Positions 1 through 6,460 of a DNA stretch of 14,165 bases are shown piece after piece (positions within the stretch are counted from its first letter, which is position 1; every line of letters begins with the position of its first letter). The stretch comes from an uncultured Senegalimassilia sp. (GTDB lineage Bacteria > Actinomycetota > Coriobacteriia > Coriobacteriales > Eggerthellaceae). The notes under the pieces are model-generated. The model saw only the letters and a list, made by a program, of their open reading frames with translations, searched no databases and was not told the DNA's origin. The stretch lies in contig NZ_CAKUAT010000027.1 of the NCBI RefSeq assembly GCF_934636665.1, forward strand, positions 1-14,165, given 5' to 3'. The position numbers and the translations under genes were made by a program.

Positions 1-76
1 GATTCTAGGGCGAAGGCCGTTTCCCTTCAAAGCCGCTCCAATTCGCTGCGCTTACACCAACTTTTCCGACGCGATC

Positions 77-266
77 CTTGCTGCCAAAAAGTGCGCGAGT
101 GCGTGTTCGTCTCGGTGACGCATGAGATGAACGAGCCGATTCATGTAACGAACGCATGTGCGTTGGGATTTGTCGCGTCTTAACGTCGAGGGATGCACCC
201 GTTCGCTGCTGCCGCGCCCCTCATTGCCGCCTATTCACACGCACTCGCGCGCTTTTTGGCAGCAAG
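77..266. repeat. Long inverted repeat, 30-bp arms with 130-bp interior
   Basis: The arms are 77-106 and 237-266. They are complementary at 29 of 30 positions. The one difference (T92 opposite G251) would be a U-G wobble in a rightward RNA but an A-C mismatch in a leftward one. A rightward transcript could therefore form an unbroken 30-pair stem. The element has the shape of a short MITE-like sequence, but no target-site duplication is visible at its borders and no coding sequence lies inside. Confidence 0.75.
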
Positions 267-450
267 TGCGCTGGACCCTGGCCGAAACGAGGTTGCGGCT
301 CGAAGCATGCGCGCGCGAGCAGAGATGCGCGTGAAGATTCAAACGAGCTTGAAGGTACATGATGATCTACTAGCATAGTGCGTATCACACCGGTGTAAGA
401 CGGTGACCGAGTGCGTGAAGTGCAGGGCCTGGGAGCAAAAAGGGGCCGAA

Positions 451-471
451 ACTGTGCAATTTCTGCACAGT
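451..471. promoter_or_regulatory. Operator-like dyad (8-bp arms, 5-bp spacer)
   Basis: ACTGTGCA at 451-458 is mirrored exactly by TGCACAGT at 464-471 with the spacer ATTTC. The size and symmetry suit a dimeric transcription factor. There is no run of T on either side, so it is unlikely to be a terminator. The gene it might control is not identifiable in the window. Confidence 0.4.
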
Positions 472-666
472 GAGTGAATTGGTCATCATTTTCGACAGAT
501 AACACCACAGACGGCGAATAAGTAACATGCAATGATTTTTCGGTCAGCAACCTATGTTAGACCTCGATACCGTTCTTTGCGAGAAAACGCGCTATTGATG
601 CTGCGAGACATCACGCATACGGCTGGTGCGGCAAAATGCTTCGAGGTTCAGTCTTGTTTTGCAATC

Positions 667-696
667 AAAAAGGCGGTTGGCAAACTGCCAACCGCC
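667..696 (-). terminator. Rho-independent terminator after the MFS gene
   Basis: A perfect 11-bp stem (672-682 with 686-696) closes a 3-base loop. Read leftward it is followed by five T (complement of 667-671). It sits about 80 bases past the stop codon of the MFS gene and ends that transcript. Confidence 0.88.
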
Positions 697-775
697 CTAA
701 ACGGTTCAAGAATCGTATCAGTTGCCGTTAGCGCTTCTTGCTAATAACCTTCGCTTACGGGTGCGTCGTCGACCG

Positions 776-2257
776 CTAGCAGCCCTCGCGTGCGGGCGCA
801 TCGCCGCTCGCCGGCGAGGGCGCGCTGCCGTCCGCAGGTGCTTCGGCTTCCTCCGCATAGCTGCGCTTCTTCAGCAGCATGGACACGGCCAGCGCGGCAA
901 CTGCAAGCACCAGGGTGAACGCAAAGCCCCAGTGCACGCCGTTGGTGAACGCGACTGCGCCGCCTTCCGCGCTTGCCGCCTGGCCCATGCCCAACAGGCT
1001 GGTGGCGACGGCGGTGGCAACGGCGCCGAGCACCTGCTGCAGGGTGTTCATCATGGTGGAGCCGTCCGCGTTCATGCTGTGCGGCAGCGAGTTCAGGGCG
1101 CTCGTCTGGCTCGGCGACATAGCCAGCGGCACGCCGATCATCAAGATCACGTGAGCGCAAACCACATACGCGATGGGCGTTTCGGGCGCCGCCAGCAGGA
1201 ACATCACCGTGCCGGCGATGGACAGGGCGAAACCGACGCGTGCCGGGATGCGGGCGCCGATGCGGTCGTACAACCCGCCGGCGATCACGGACACGATGCA
1301 GTTCACCACGCCGCCGGGCAGCATGAGCATACCCGTCATGGCAACGGGCAAAAGCATGCCGCTTTGGATGTACTGCGGCAGCAGATACATGGCCGAAAGC
1401 GTGATGCCGAAGTTCAGCATCACCAGCGTCACGCCCACGCGGTAGCCCTGCTGGCAGAATGCGCGCACATCAAGCACGGGAGTCTCCATGTGCAGCTGGC
1501 GATACACGTACGTAGCAATGCAGACCACGCCGATGACCAGCGCGGACACCACCTCGACGCTGGTCCATCCGTACAGGCTGGCAAGCCCGGCGCCCAACAC
1601 CACGCCACCGAATCCCAGGCACGAGAGCACGCACGAGAGCGCATCGACGCGCGGACGCGTCAGCTCGTAGGGGCTCACCAGGAACTTCGCTGCGAACACC
1701 ATAGCCGCTGCCAACACCACGGCGAAGGTAAAGAAGATGAAGCGCCAGCTCAGAGCACCCAGGATAATGCCCGAGAGGGTGGGACCGATGGCGGGGGCGA
1801 ACATGATGATGAGCGCCGTCAAGCCCATGGCAGCGCCGATCTTCACCGGTGGGAACACCTCAAGCACCACGGCGAACATCATGGGCAGGACCAGGCCCGT
1901 GCCCACGCCTTGCACCAGGCGGCCCGCCAGCATCACCTCGAAGCTAGGGGCGAATCCGCTGATCAACGAGCCGACGAAGAACGCGCCCAGCGCGAACAGC
2001 GTGAGCTTGCGCACGCTGAACCACTTCATGAGCAGGCTGGCGAAGGGCAGCACGATGCCGATGACCAGCATATATCCGATGACTACCCACTGCATGACGG
2101 CCATGTCGACGCCGAACGCCTCGGTCAGCTGCGGAAGCGCGATGTTGAGCGACGTCTCGCTGAACATGCCCGTGAAACCGCCCAGATACAGGCCCATCAT
2201 GGTCAGGTAGGGGTGCGCAACCTCAACGTGCGCCTTATGGGGATCAAAACCTTGCAT
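776..2257 (-). CDS. MFS exporter, DHA2 (EmrB/QacA-like) family
   Basis: This 493-residue protein is a membrane transporter of the major facilitator superfamily. Its many hydrophobic segments and its length fit the 14-helix DHA2 drug/proton antiporter group. Visible family marks are the first helix with the SETSLNIALPQL motif (about residues 33-44), the helix-4 arginine in GRLVQGVGTG (112-121) and the antiporter motif around APAIGPTLSG (154-163). Substrates are typically drugs or other amphipathic compounds; the actual substrate cannot be read. The ATG at 2257 was chosen because the family-like sequence begins shortly after it and AAAGGA lies upstream, though about 16 bases away. A longer version from a TTG at 2344 would start inside a hairpin and add residues unlike the family. 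The gene stands alone, bounded by terminators on both sides, with a structured leader in front. The C-terminal tail (about 30 residues) is rich in Ala, Pro, Ser and acidic residues. Confidence 0.9.
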   Translation of the reverse strand: MQGFDPHKAHVEVAHPYLTMMGLYLGGFTGMFSETSLNIALPQLTEAFGVDMAVMQWVVIGYMLVIGIVLPFASLLMKWFSVRKLTLFALGAFFVGSLISGFAPSFEVMLAGRLVQGVGTGLVLPMMFAVVLEVFPPVKIGAAMGLTALIIMFAPAIGPTLSGIILGALSWRFIFFTFAVVLAAAMVFAAKFLVSPYELTRPRVDALSCVLSCLGFGGVVLGAGLASLYGWTSVEVVSALVIGVVCIATYVYRQLHMETPVLDVRAFCQQGYRVGVTLVMLNFGITLSAMYLLPQYIQSGMLLPVAMTGMLMLPGGVVNCIVSVIAGGLYDRIGARIPARVGFALSIAGTVMFLLAAPETPIAYVVCAHVILMIGVPLAMSPSQTSALNSLPHSMNADGSTMMNTLQQVLGAVATAVATSLLGMGQAASAEGGAVAFTNGVHWGFAFTLVLAVAALAVSMLLKKRSYAEEAEAPADGSAPSPASGDAPAREGC

Positions 2258-2290
2258 ACTGTTTTCCGTACATTCCTTTCCGACTTTTGC

Positions 2291-2386
2291 GCAGCGCCCG
2301 CACAGGCGAAACAGGCCCGGAAATACAAAAAGCGGGGTCTGCAAAGGAAGCTTTCATCCTTTGCAGACCCCGCTTATGGGCGCTGC
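2291..2386 (-). promoter_or_regulatory. Structured 5' leader with terminator hairpin (putative attenuator)
   Basis: Between the likely promoter and the MFS start codon, the leftward RNA can form a perfect 19-bp hairpin (2330-2348 with 2357-2375, 8-base loop). It is followed directly by TTTTTGTATTT, which is a textbook intrinsic terminator. It cannot be the normal end of the upstream lipoprotein transcript, because that already has its own terminator at 2459-2489. A second helix encloses it: 2378-2386 pairs exactly over 9 bases with 2291-2299. The start codon lies about 34 bases past the outer helix. The fold resembles a cis-acting regulatory RNA that lets only some transcripts reach the exporter gene. 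No known riboswitch class is recognised, and the ligand or trigger is unknown. Confidence 0.55.
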
Positions 2387-2407
2387 TGACTACCACTAAT
2401 TGCTTTT

Positions 2408-2437
2408 AGCCTAGCAGAAACCACCCTCGTTTCGTAA
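2408..2437 (-). promoter_or_regulatory. Possible promoter of the MFS gene
   Basis: Read leftward, TTACGA (complement of 2432-2437) is followed after 18 bases by TAGGCT (2408-2413), preceded by TGC as in an extended -10 site. Transcription would begin near 2400, about 25 bases before the leader hairpin. The -35 match is weak. Confidence 0.35.
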
Positions 2438-2458
2438 GCGTTTAAATTGTGGAGAAGC

Positions 2459-2489
2459 AAAAAGCGCCTCCCGTGAAGGGGAGGCGCTT
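2459..2489 (-). terminator. Rho-independent terminator after the lipoprotein gene
   Basis: An 11-bp perfect stem (2462-2472 with 2479-2489) with a 6-base loop is followed, read leftward, by a run of five T and then GC. It lies 24 bases past the lipoprotein stop codon. Confidence 0.88.
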
Positions 2490-2513
2490 CGTGGGCTTCG
2501 CGTTCGCGTAATG

Positions 2514-3323
2514 CTATGCGAGCTCGATGGGATAGCTGGCGATGGTGTCGTAGGTGTCGTTGTCCATCAGGCTGATGGTGCCGGCGACGTTCTTCATGGC
2601 GTCAATGTCGGTAACCTTGGTGCTGTCGAAGTAGCCGAAGGTCTCGGCGAACATACCGGGCTTGACGGTCTCGGTCAGGGTGAAGTCGACCATCTGGCCG
2701 TCGACGCTGAAGGTGCCGTACTCGGCCATGAACAGGACGGTCTTGTCGGCGGTCTTGTTCTCAACCTTGAAGGTGTAGCCGCAGTCGTCGAGCCAATCCT
2801 GCTTCTTGTTCAGCACGGTGATGGTGCAGTTCTCGTCGTCGACGAGCACCTTGTCAACGGCAACGGTGTTCTTGTCGGAGGTGGTTGCGGCCTTCGCGTC
2901 GCCCGCAGTGCCCTCGGTCTTGACCTCGCCGCGCTCGAACGTCATGGCGTAGCCGTCGTCGGTCATCTGCAGCTTACCGTCGGTGATGGTTGCGGTGATG
3001 GGGCTGCCGTCGATGGTGAACTTGGCTTCCGTGGCGCTCTTGGTCTCCCACGTGCCGTCAAGGGGCTCGCCGAACATGACGAGAGCACAGGTGCCATCTT
3101 CGTTGACGTTCAGGCCTACGCTCATGCCGAACGCGTCGAGCATGGCGATGTCCTCAGCGGTGGCCTCTTCGCCGTCGGACACCATGCCCGCCAGTTTCCA
3201 CGATCCGATGAACGCCTCTTTCGCGTCCTTGTCGTTGGTCGCGCCACCGCCGCAGCCGGTCAATGCCAAGCACAGCGTCATCGCGCATGCTACCAACGCG
3301 CATACCAATAGCTTCCTCTTCAT
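2514..3323 (-). CDS. Secreted lipoprotein with lipocalin-like and Ig-like regions
   Basis: The 269-residue product begins with a classical lipoprotein signal: a KRK-positive start, a hydrophobic stretch, and the lipobox LTGC with Cys24 as the lipid-bearing residue. It should be anchored on the outside of the cell membrane. Residues about 35-130 carry the pattern GSWKLAGM...GTWE...DGKLQMTDDG, which suggests the lipocalin-like beta domains found in many gut actinobacterial lipoproteins. Residues about 150-269 (CTITVLNKK...YTFKVENKT...) resemble the beta-sandwich domains of other lipoproteins (DUF4352-type). A linker rich in Ala, Thr and charged residues joins the two. ATG at 3323 has AAAGGGAG 8 bases upstream and is preferred over an in-frame GTG three codons earlier. 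The ligand and function are not known. The gene lies 106 bases after the zinc-ribbon gene and may share its transcript, although a 7-bp hairpin (3363-3369 with 3377-3383) without a T run lies between. Confidence 0.85.
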   Translation of the reverse strand: MKRKLLVCALVACAMTLCLALTGCGGGATNDKDAKEAFIGSWKLAGMVSDGEEATAEDIAMLDAFGMSVGLNVNEDGTCALVMFGEPLDGTWETKSATEAKFTIDGSPITATITDGKLQMTDDGYAMTFERGEVKTEGTAGDAKAATTSDKNTVAVDKVLVDDENCTITVLNKKQDWLDDCGYTFKVENKTADKTVLFMAEYGTFSVDGQMVDFTLTETVKPGMFAETFGYFDSTKVTDIDAMKNVAGTISLMDNDTYDTIASYPIELA

Positions 3324-3429
3324 GTTCCTCACTCCCTTTCTGTTTGATGCTCCTGTGGCGACCCTTCGGTCCCTCGCCGAAGGCGTGTGCCCTGGTCACG
3401 TAAGCGCCGCTGGTTGGACCGCTGGTCGC

Positions 3430-4161
3430 TTATCCCATCGCGCCGCCGCAGTACTCGCAGCGACCTTGCGCGTCGGGGGCGGTGGTGGCGCCGCAGAACG
3501 GGCAGGTTTGCGCGGTTTTCGGTGCCGCGGCTGCCGCCGCCTGCTCGCGGACGGTCTCGCGAAGCTGCGTGAGCGCCTCGCGAATCTGCTGCGCCTGACG
3601 CTCCGCCTCGCGGTATTCCACGGAATTGCGCTCCTCGATGCGGTAGTCGTTGACCTTGAACGTGATCTCGTTGAAGTACGGCGAGTTCACATGGATGGTG
3701 ACGTACACGTCGTAGTCGATGTCGTAGCGCGGCGGGTCGTAGCTTTGCGAATGACCTTCGTCGTCTTTCCAGGTGAGCTCGCTGCGGGTCTCGCGAATCT
3801 CGGTATCGCAGCCTGTGACCTGGGAAAAGTCCATGACGTCGGGGTTTGCGTCGCGCCAACGGGAATTGCGCGTGACGATGAAGCGCTTCGCGTCCTCGTC
3901 GAGCATCACCTTCATGTCGCAGCCGAGCGTGCGTGTGACGTTGAGCTCGGCCACCTTCTGCCGGTTGGCCTCGCGGTACTCAAGCTGCTCGGCGATCTGC
4001 TCGACGGTGCTCGCGCGTCGGTCGCTGAAGAACGGCGACAGCTTGCCCGCGCACTCCTTGCACAGGTTGCCGTCCTCAAGCTTGCGATTGCCCAGAAGCC
4101 CGATCTCGCCGCCGCAGATGCTGCAGGTTTTCTTTTCGAACATCTTTCCGAACAGCCCCAT
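3430..4161 (-). CDS. Zinc-ribbon protein with DUF4428-like N-terminus
   Basis: This 243-residue soluble protein has a pair of CxxC knuckles at each end. The first (Cys13/Cys16 and Cys34/Cys37) follows MGLFGKMFEKKTCSICGGEIGL, the hallmark of the DUF4428 domain. The last pair (Cys220/Cys223 and Cys235/Cys238) is a rubredoxin-type ribbon, CPFCG...CEYCGG. Between them lie a middle domain (about 75-175) without enzymatic motifs, which looks like an all-beta fold, and a charged helical stretch (about 176-208) rich in Glu, Arg and Gln that could form a coiled coil. There is no signal peptide or membrane helix. AAAGGGG sits 6-7 bases before the ATG. Proteins of this type are often found near SPFH/zinc-ribbon genes and may act as adaptors; that role is an inference. 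It is separated from the response-regulator gene by 155 bases with a possible terminator. Confidence 0.8.
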   Translation of the reverse strand: MGLFGKMFEKKTCSICGGEIGLLGNRKLEDGNLCKECAGKLSPFFSDRRASTVEQIAEQLEYREANRQKVAELNVTRTLGCDMKVMLDEDAKRFIVTRNSRWRDANPDVMDFSQVTGCDTEIRETRSELTWKDDEGHSQSYDPPRYDIDYDVYVTIHVNSPYFNEITFKVNDYRIEERNSVEYREAERQAQQIREALTQLRETVREQAAAAAAPKTAQTCPFCGATTAPDAQGRCEYCGGAMG

Positions 4162-4262
4162 GTCGCGCCCCTTTCATCGTCTCCAACTCCGTACCCAGAT
4201 AATGGCAGAAGCGGGGAAGGCGAAGAAGCGCCCTGCGGCTCGAAAAGGGGTGCAAAAGCGGA

Positions 4263-4287
4263 CCGAACGGCTCAGGTTGCCGTTCGG
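4263..4287 (-). terminator. Possible terminator after the response-regulator gene
   Basis: A perfect 8-bp stem (4263-4270 with 4280-4287) with a 9-base loop lies about 30 bases past the regulator stop codon. The T-rich stretch that follows leftward (TCCGCTTTTGC) is interrupted, so termination may be partial and some transcripts could run on into the zinc-ribbon gene. Confidence 0.4.
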
Positions 4288-4316
4288 GGAACTGGAAAGG
4301 CTTGCGTTATCGCGCC

Positions 4317-4958
4317 TTATTCCTCGGTTTGTTCGCCGGTGCGGCCCATGCCGGGGATGATGAGGCCGCTGGAGACCGCGTGCACGGCGAGGCGCAGGAT
4401 GTTGTCGTAGCCGGTTTTCGCCAGGATCTCGGAGATGTGGCGCTTCACGGTGCCTTCGGACAGGTACAGCTCCTGCGCGATCTCCTTGCGCGTTTTGGTC
4501 TCGCACACCAGGCGAAGGATGTCAATCTCGGTTTGCGTGAGCGCCGCTGCGCCGGAAAGCGCGTTGGATTGAGGGCGGGGGAATGTGGAATAGCCCTCCA
4601 TGGTGGAGCGGATGACGGCGATGAGCTCGGCGGTGCCCACGTTCTTGTACACGAAGCTGTCCACGCCGGCGGCGCGTGCCTGTTCGACGAACGTGATCTC
4701 GGGCATGCCGGTCATGATGACCACGCGCACGTCGGGGTGCGCCTCCTTGATGGCGGCGGCCGCCACGATGCCGCTGGAATCGTTTTCCGTGCACACGTCC
4801 AAAAGCGCCAGGTTTGCGTGGTGCTTCTCGACCGCGGAGAGGGCGTCGGCCGCATCGGCGATAGCCGCCACGACGTGCATGTCATCCTGCATGTCGATGG
4901 CGCACGCGAGCGAGTCGCGCAGCATGGCTTGATCTTCGGCGATGACCATGTCGATCAT
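4317..4958 (-). CDS. NarL/FixJ-family response regulator (receiver plus LuxR HTH)
   Basis: A 213-residue DNA-binding regulator that should be phosphorylated by the kinase encoded just upstream. The receiver domain (1-120) has the acidic pair Glu8/Asp9, phosphoacceptor Asp54 in ALLDVCTEND, Thr83 and Lys105 in the expected order. The C-terminal LuxR-type helix-turn-helix spans about 139-195 (LTQTEIDILRLVCETKTRKEIAQ, LSEGTVKRHISEI). The ATG at 4958 has a G-rich ribosome site (AGGGGGG) 5 bases before it. It is the last gene of a leftward three-gene operon, 65 bases after the kinase gene. The linker and length are normal for the family. Target genes cannot be named; the adjacent zinc-ribbon and lipoprotein genes are candidates by proximity. 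Confidence 0.93.
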   Translation of the reverse strand: MIDMVIAEDQAMLRDSLACAIDMQDDMHVVAAIADAADALSAVEKHHANLALLDVCTENDSSGIVAAAAIKEAHPDVRVVIMTGMPEITFVEQARAAGVDSFVYKNVGTAELIAVIRSTMEGYSTFPRPQSNALSGAAALTQTEIDILRLVCETKTRKEIAQELYLSEGTVKRHISEILAKTGYDNILRLAVHAVSSGLIIPGMGRTGEQTEE

Positions 4959-4992
4959 GGCGTCCCCCCTGGGCTAGAAGGCGGTCCCTGCA

Positions 4993-5014
4993 TATCGCCG
5001 GAACAGCGGCGATA
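4993..5014 (-). other. Intercistronic RNA hairpin between kinase and regulator genes
   Basis: A perfect 8-bp stem (4993-5000 with 5007-5014, loop GAACAG) fills much of the 65-base gap between the two coding regions. No T run follows it in the leftward direction, so it is not a standard terminator. It may stabilise the mRNA or set the ratio of kinase to regulator. Confidence 0.45.
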
Positions 5015-5023
5015 CCCTCTATT

Positions 5024-6460
5024 CTACCGTGGAACCACAGCTTCTAGCGTGAAAGGCTGGGTGGCCGTTACCTGGCAGGTGCCGCCGACCGCGCCAACGG
5101 CCTCGCGCATGCTGGGAAGCCCTGTTCCTTCGCGGAAATCGCTGGGACCCGCCAGGCCGTCGTTGGTTACACGCAGCGTGTACGAGCTGCTGCTTTCCTC
5201 GAAGGCTATGCGCACGTTGTGGGCCTGGCCGTGCTTGACGGCGTTGGTGGCGGCCTCGCGGCAGATGGTGACGAACGCCTCGGCCACGGCGGGCGCCTTG
5301 GGCAGGCTGCCGATCTGCTCGATGTGCACGCCAACCAGCTCGAACGCGTGCACGATGGATGCCAGCTCGGTGGGCGATTGCTCGTCGTCGGCGCGGCCGA
5401 GGTCCTCCATCATGCTGCGCACCAGGTCCGTGACCTGGTCGAGCGCCTCGGGGTTGCTGCTGCCGTCCTCAAGGTAGCGGTGCAGGATGGAAAGGCGCTG
5501 GCCGATGGTGTCGTGCACGCGCGCCTTCATGTGCAGCATGGCCTCGTTGCGCGCGACCTCGCGAACGCCCGCAAGCGATTCCTCCAGTTCGCGGTTCGCC
5601 TGCTCAAGTAGGTCGTTCGTGCGCGCGATGGTGGTGTTGAGGCGCTCCTCCTCCGTTACGTCGATGGCCGTCAGGCGGCGGTAGGTTTTGCCGTTAACCT
5701 CGGCGCGGTCGCGCTTGAATAGGCGCACGTTGCCTTCCCCGACTTGGATGCGCACGCCTTCGGGCAGCACGTCGTTTATGGGCGCCGCGCCGCGTTTCGC
5801 TATCTCGCACAGGTTTTCCCACAGCATGCTGACCTCGGACAGGTCGGTGGCGAAGCCGAGTTCCATGAGGCACCACCGCATGGCGTCGTTCATGTACAGC
5901 ACGCGGCCGCCTCGATCGGCCATGGCCAGGCCCTCGGGCAGGCGGTCGACGGCCTCGATGGCCGAAAGCCGCGTGATGCTGCTGCGGAACCGGCGGATGT
6001 CCAAGATCAGCCCGGCGCTCACGCGGAACGTCAGGAACGCGGCATCGGCTATGAACAGGTACGGTGCGAAGGCGCCGGCGGCATCGATGGCGGGCGGCGA
6101 ACACAGGGCGAACAGCGTGATCTCCCAGGTCATTACCGGTTTGCGGTAGCGGATGGCAAGCGCCAGGCCAACGACCGCCAATGCCAGGTTGAACCAGAGC
6201 AGCGCGCTTAAGGGCAGCGCCGTTATGCGCAGGTGTAGCAGCAGGGTGCCGTGGTTCGCGTATGCTGACAGCATGGTGGCGGTGGCAAGATACAGGTGCA
6301 CCACCAGCAGCGCCTCGTACACGGTGGCCGCCGATACCGGGCGGCCGCTTTTGCGCGCGGCTAGGAACAGCGCGTGCAACGTTTGCGCGGCGGTAAGCAG
6401 GAAGAACACTGCCGTAAGCGTTGCGACCACGGGGATCTTGGTGAACAGCAGATCTTCCAT
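5024..6460 (-). CDS. Membrane histidine kinase, HisKA_3 (NarX/LiaS type)
   Basis: This 478-residue sensor kinase has about five hydrophobic segments within residues 8-155, a cytoplasmic PAS-like region (about 165-270, with LPEGLAMADRGGRVLYMND), a short coiled coil (about 272-305) and the transmitter core. The HisKA_3 motif is ARVHDTIGQRLSILHRYL with His316 as the likely phosphorylated residue, followed by Asp317. The ATPase domain shows CREAATNAVKHG (Asn406), NDG at 433-435 and GTGLPSM at 445-451. All features needed for activity are present. Its start codon shares one base with the stop codon of the preceding gene (TAATG), a sign of translational coupling, and the response regulator follows 65 bases later. 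It is therefore the probable active kinase of this operon, with the 7-TM protein as partner or co-sensor. The signal is unknown. Confidence 0.92.
   Translation of the reverse strand: MEDLLFTKIPVVATLTAVFFLLTAAQTLHALFLAARKSGRPVSAATVYEALLVVHLYLATATMLSAYANHGTLLLHLRITALPLSALLWFNLALAVVGLALAIRYRKPVMTWEITLFALCSPPAIDAAGAFAPYLFIADAAFLTFRVSAGLILDIRRFRSSITRLSAIEAVDRLPEGLAMADRGGRVLYMNDAMRWCLMELGFATDLSEVSMLWENLCEIAKRGAAPINDVLPEGVRIQVGEGNVRLFKRDRAEVNGKTYRRLTAIDVTEEERLNTTIARTNDLLEQANRELEESLAGVREVARNEAMLHMKARVHDTIGQRLSILHRYLEDGSSNPEALDQVTDLVRSMMEDLGRADDEQSPTELASIVHAFELVGVHIEQIGSLPKAPAVAEAFVTICREAATNAVKHGQAHNVRIAFEESSSSYTLRVTNDGLAGPSDFREGTGLPSMREAVGAVGGTCQVTATQPFTLEAVVPR

Larger units (their letters stand above)
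1..670. other. Long intergenic region without a supported gene
   Basis: No reading frame here has a convincing ribosome binding site, recognisable protein family or codon pattern like the neighbouring genes. What it does contain is structure: a 30-bp inverted repeat (77-106 with 237-266), a small near-palindrome at 151-164, a perfect 10-bp palindrome ACACCGGTGT at 387-396 and a dyad at 451-471. A weak rightward promoter could be read just before the 10-bp palindrome: TTGAAG at 349-354, 16 bases, then TAGCAT at 371-376. The part from about 470 to 670 looks richer in A and T than the coding DNA. It may be the control region of a gene beyond the left edge, or hold an untranslated RNA. Neither can be decided from the window. 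Confidence 0.6.

Noticed and set aside
77..266. Calling the inverted repeat an insertion sequence or MITE
   Set aside because: No transposase, target duplication or second copy is visible in the window, so only an inverted repeat is claimed.
156..744. Short open frames of 60-109 residues in the left intergenic region
   Set aside because: They overlap each other on both strands, lack ribosome sites and resemble no family. One reads through the MFS terminator.
2258..2344. Longer MFS start at TTG 2344
   Set aside because: It would begin within the leader hairpin and add 29 residues not typical of the family.
722..2389. Rightward 555-residue open frame opposite the MFS gene
   Set aside because: Its protein is a His/Arg/Gln-rich low-complexity shadow of the GC-rich MFS codons, while the opposite strand encodes a clear transporter.
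3363..3383. Terminator between the zinc-ribbon and lipoprotein genes
   Set aside because: The 7-bp stem has no T run in the leftward direction.
2511..4410. Rightward open frames opposite the lipoprotein and zinc-ribbon genes
   Set aside because: They are Val/His/Arg-rich shadows without family features. The leftward frames have a lipobox, paired CxxC motifs and ribosome sites.
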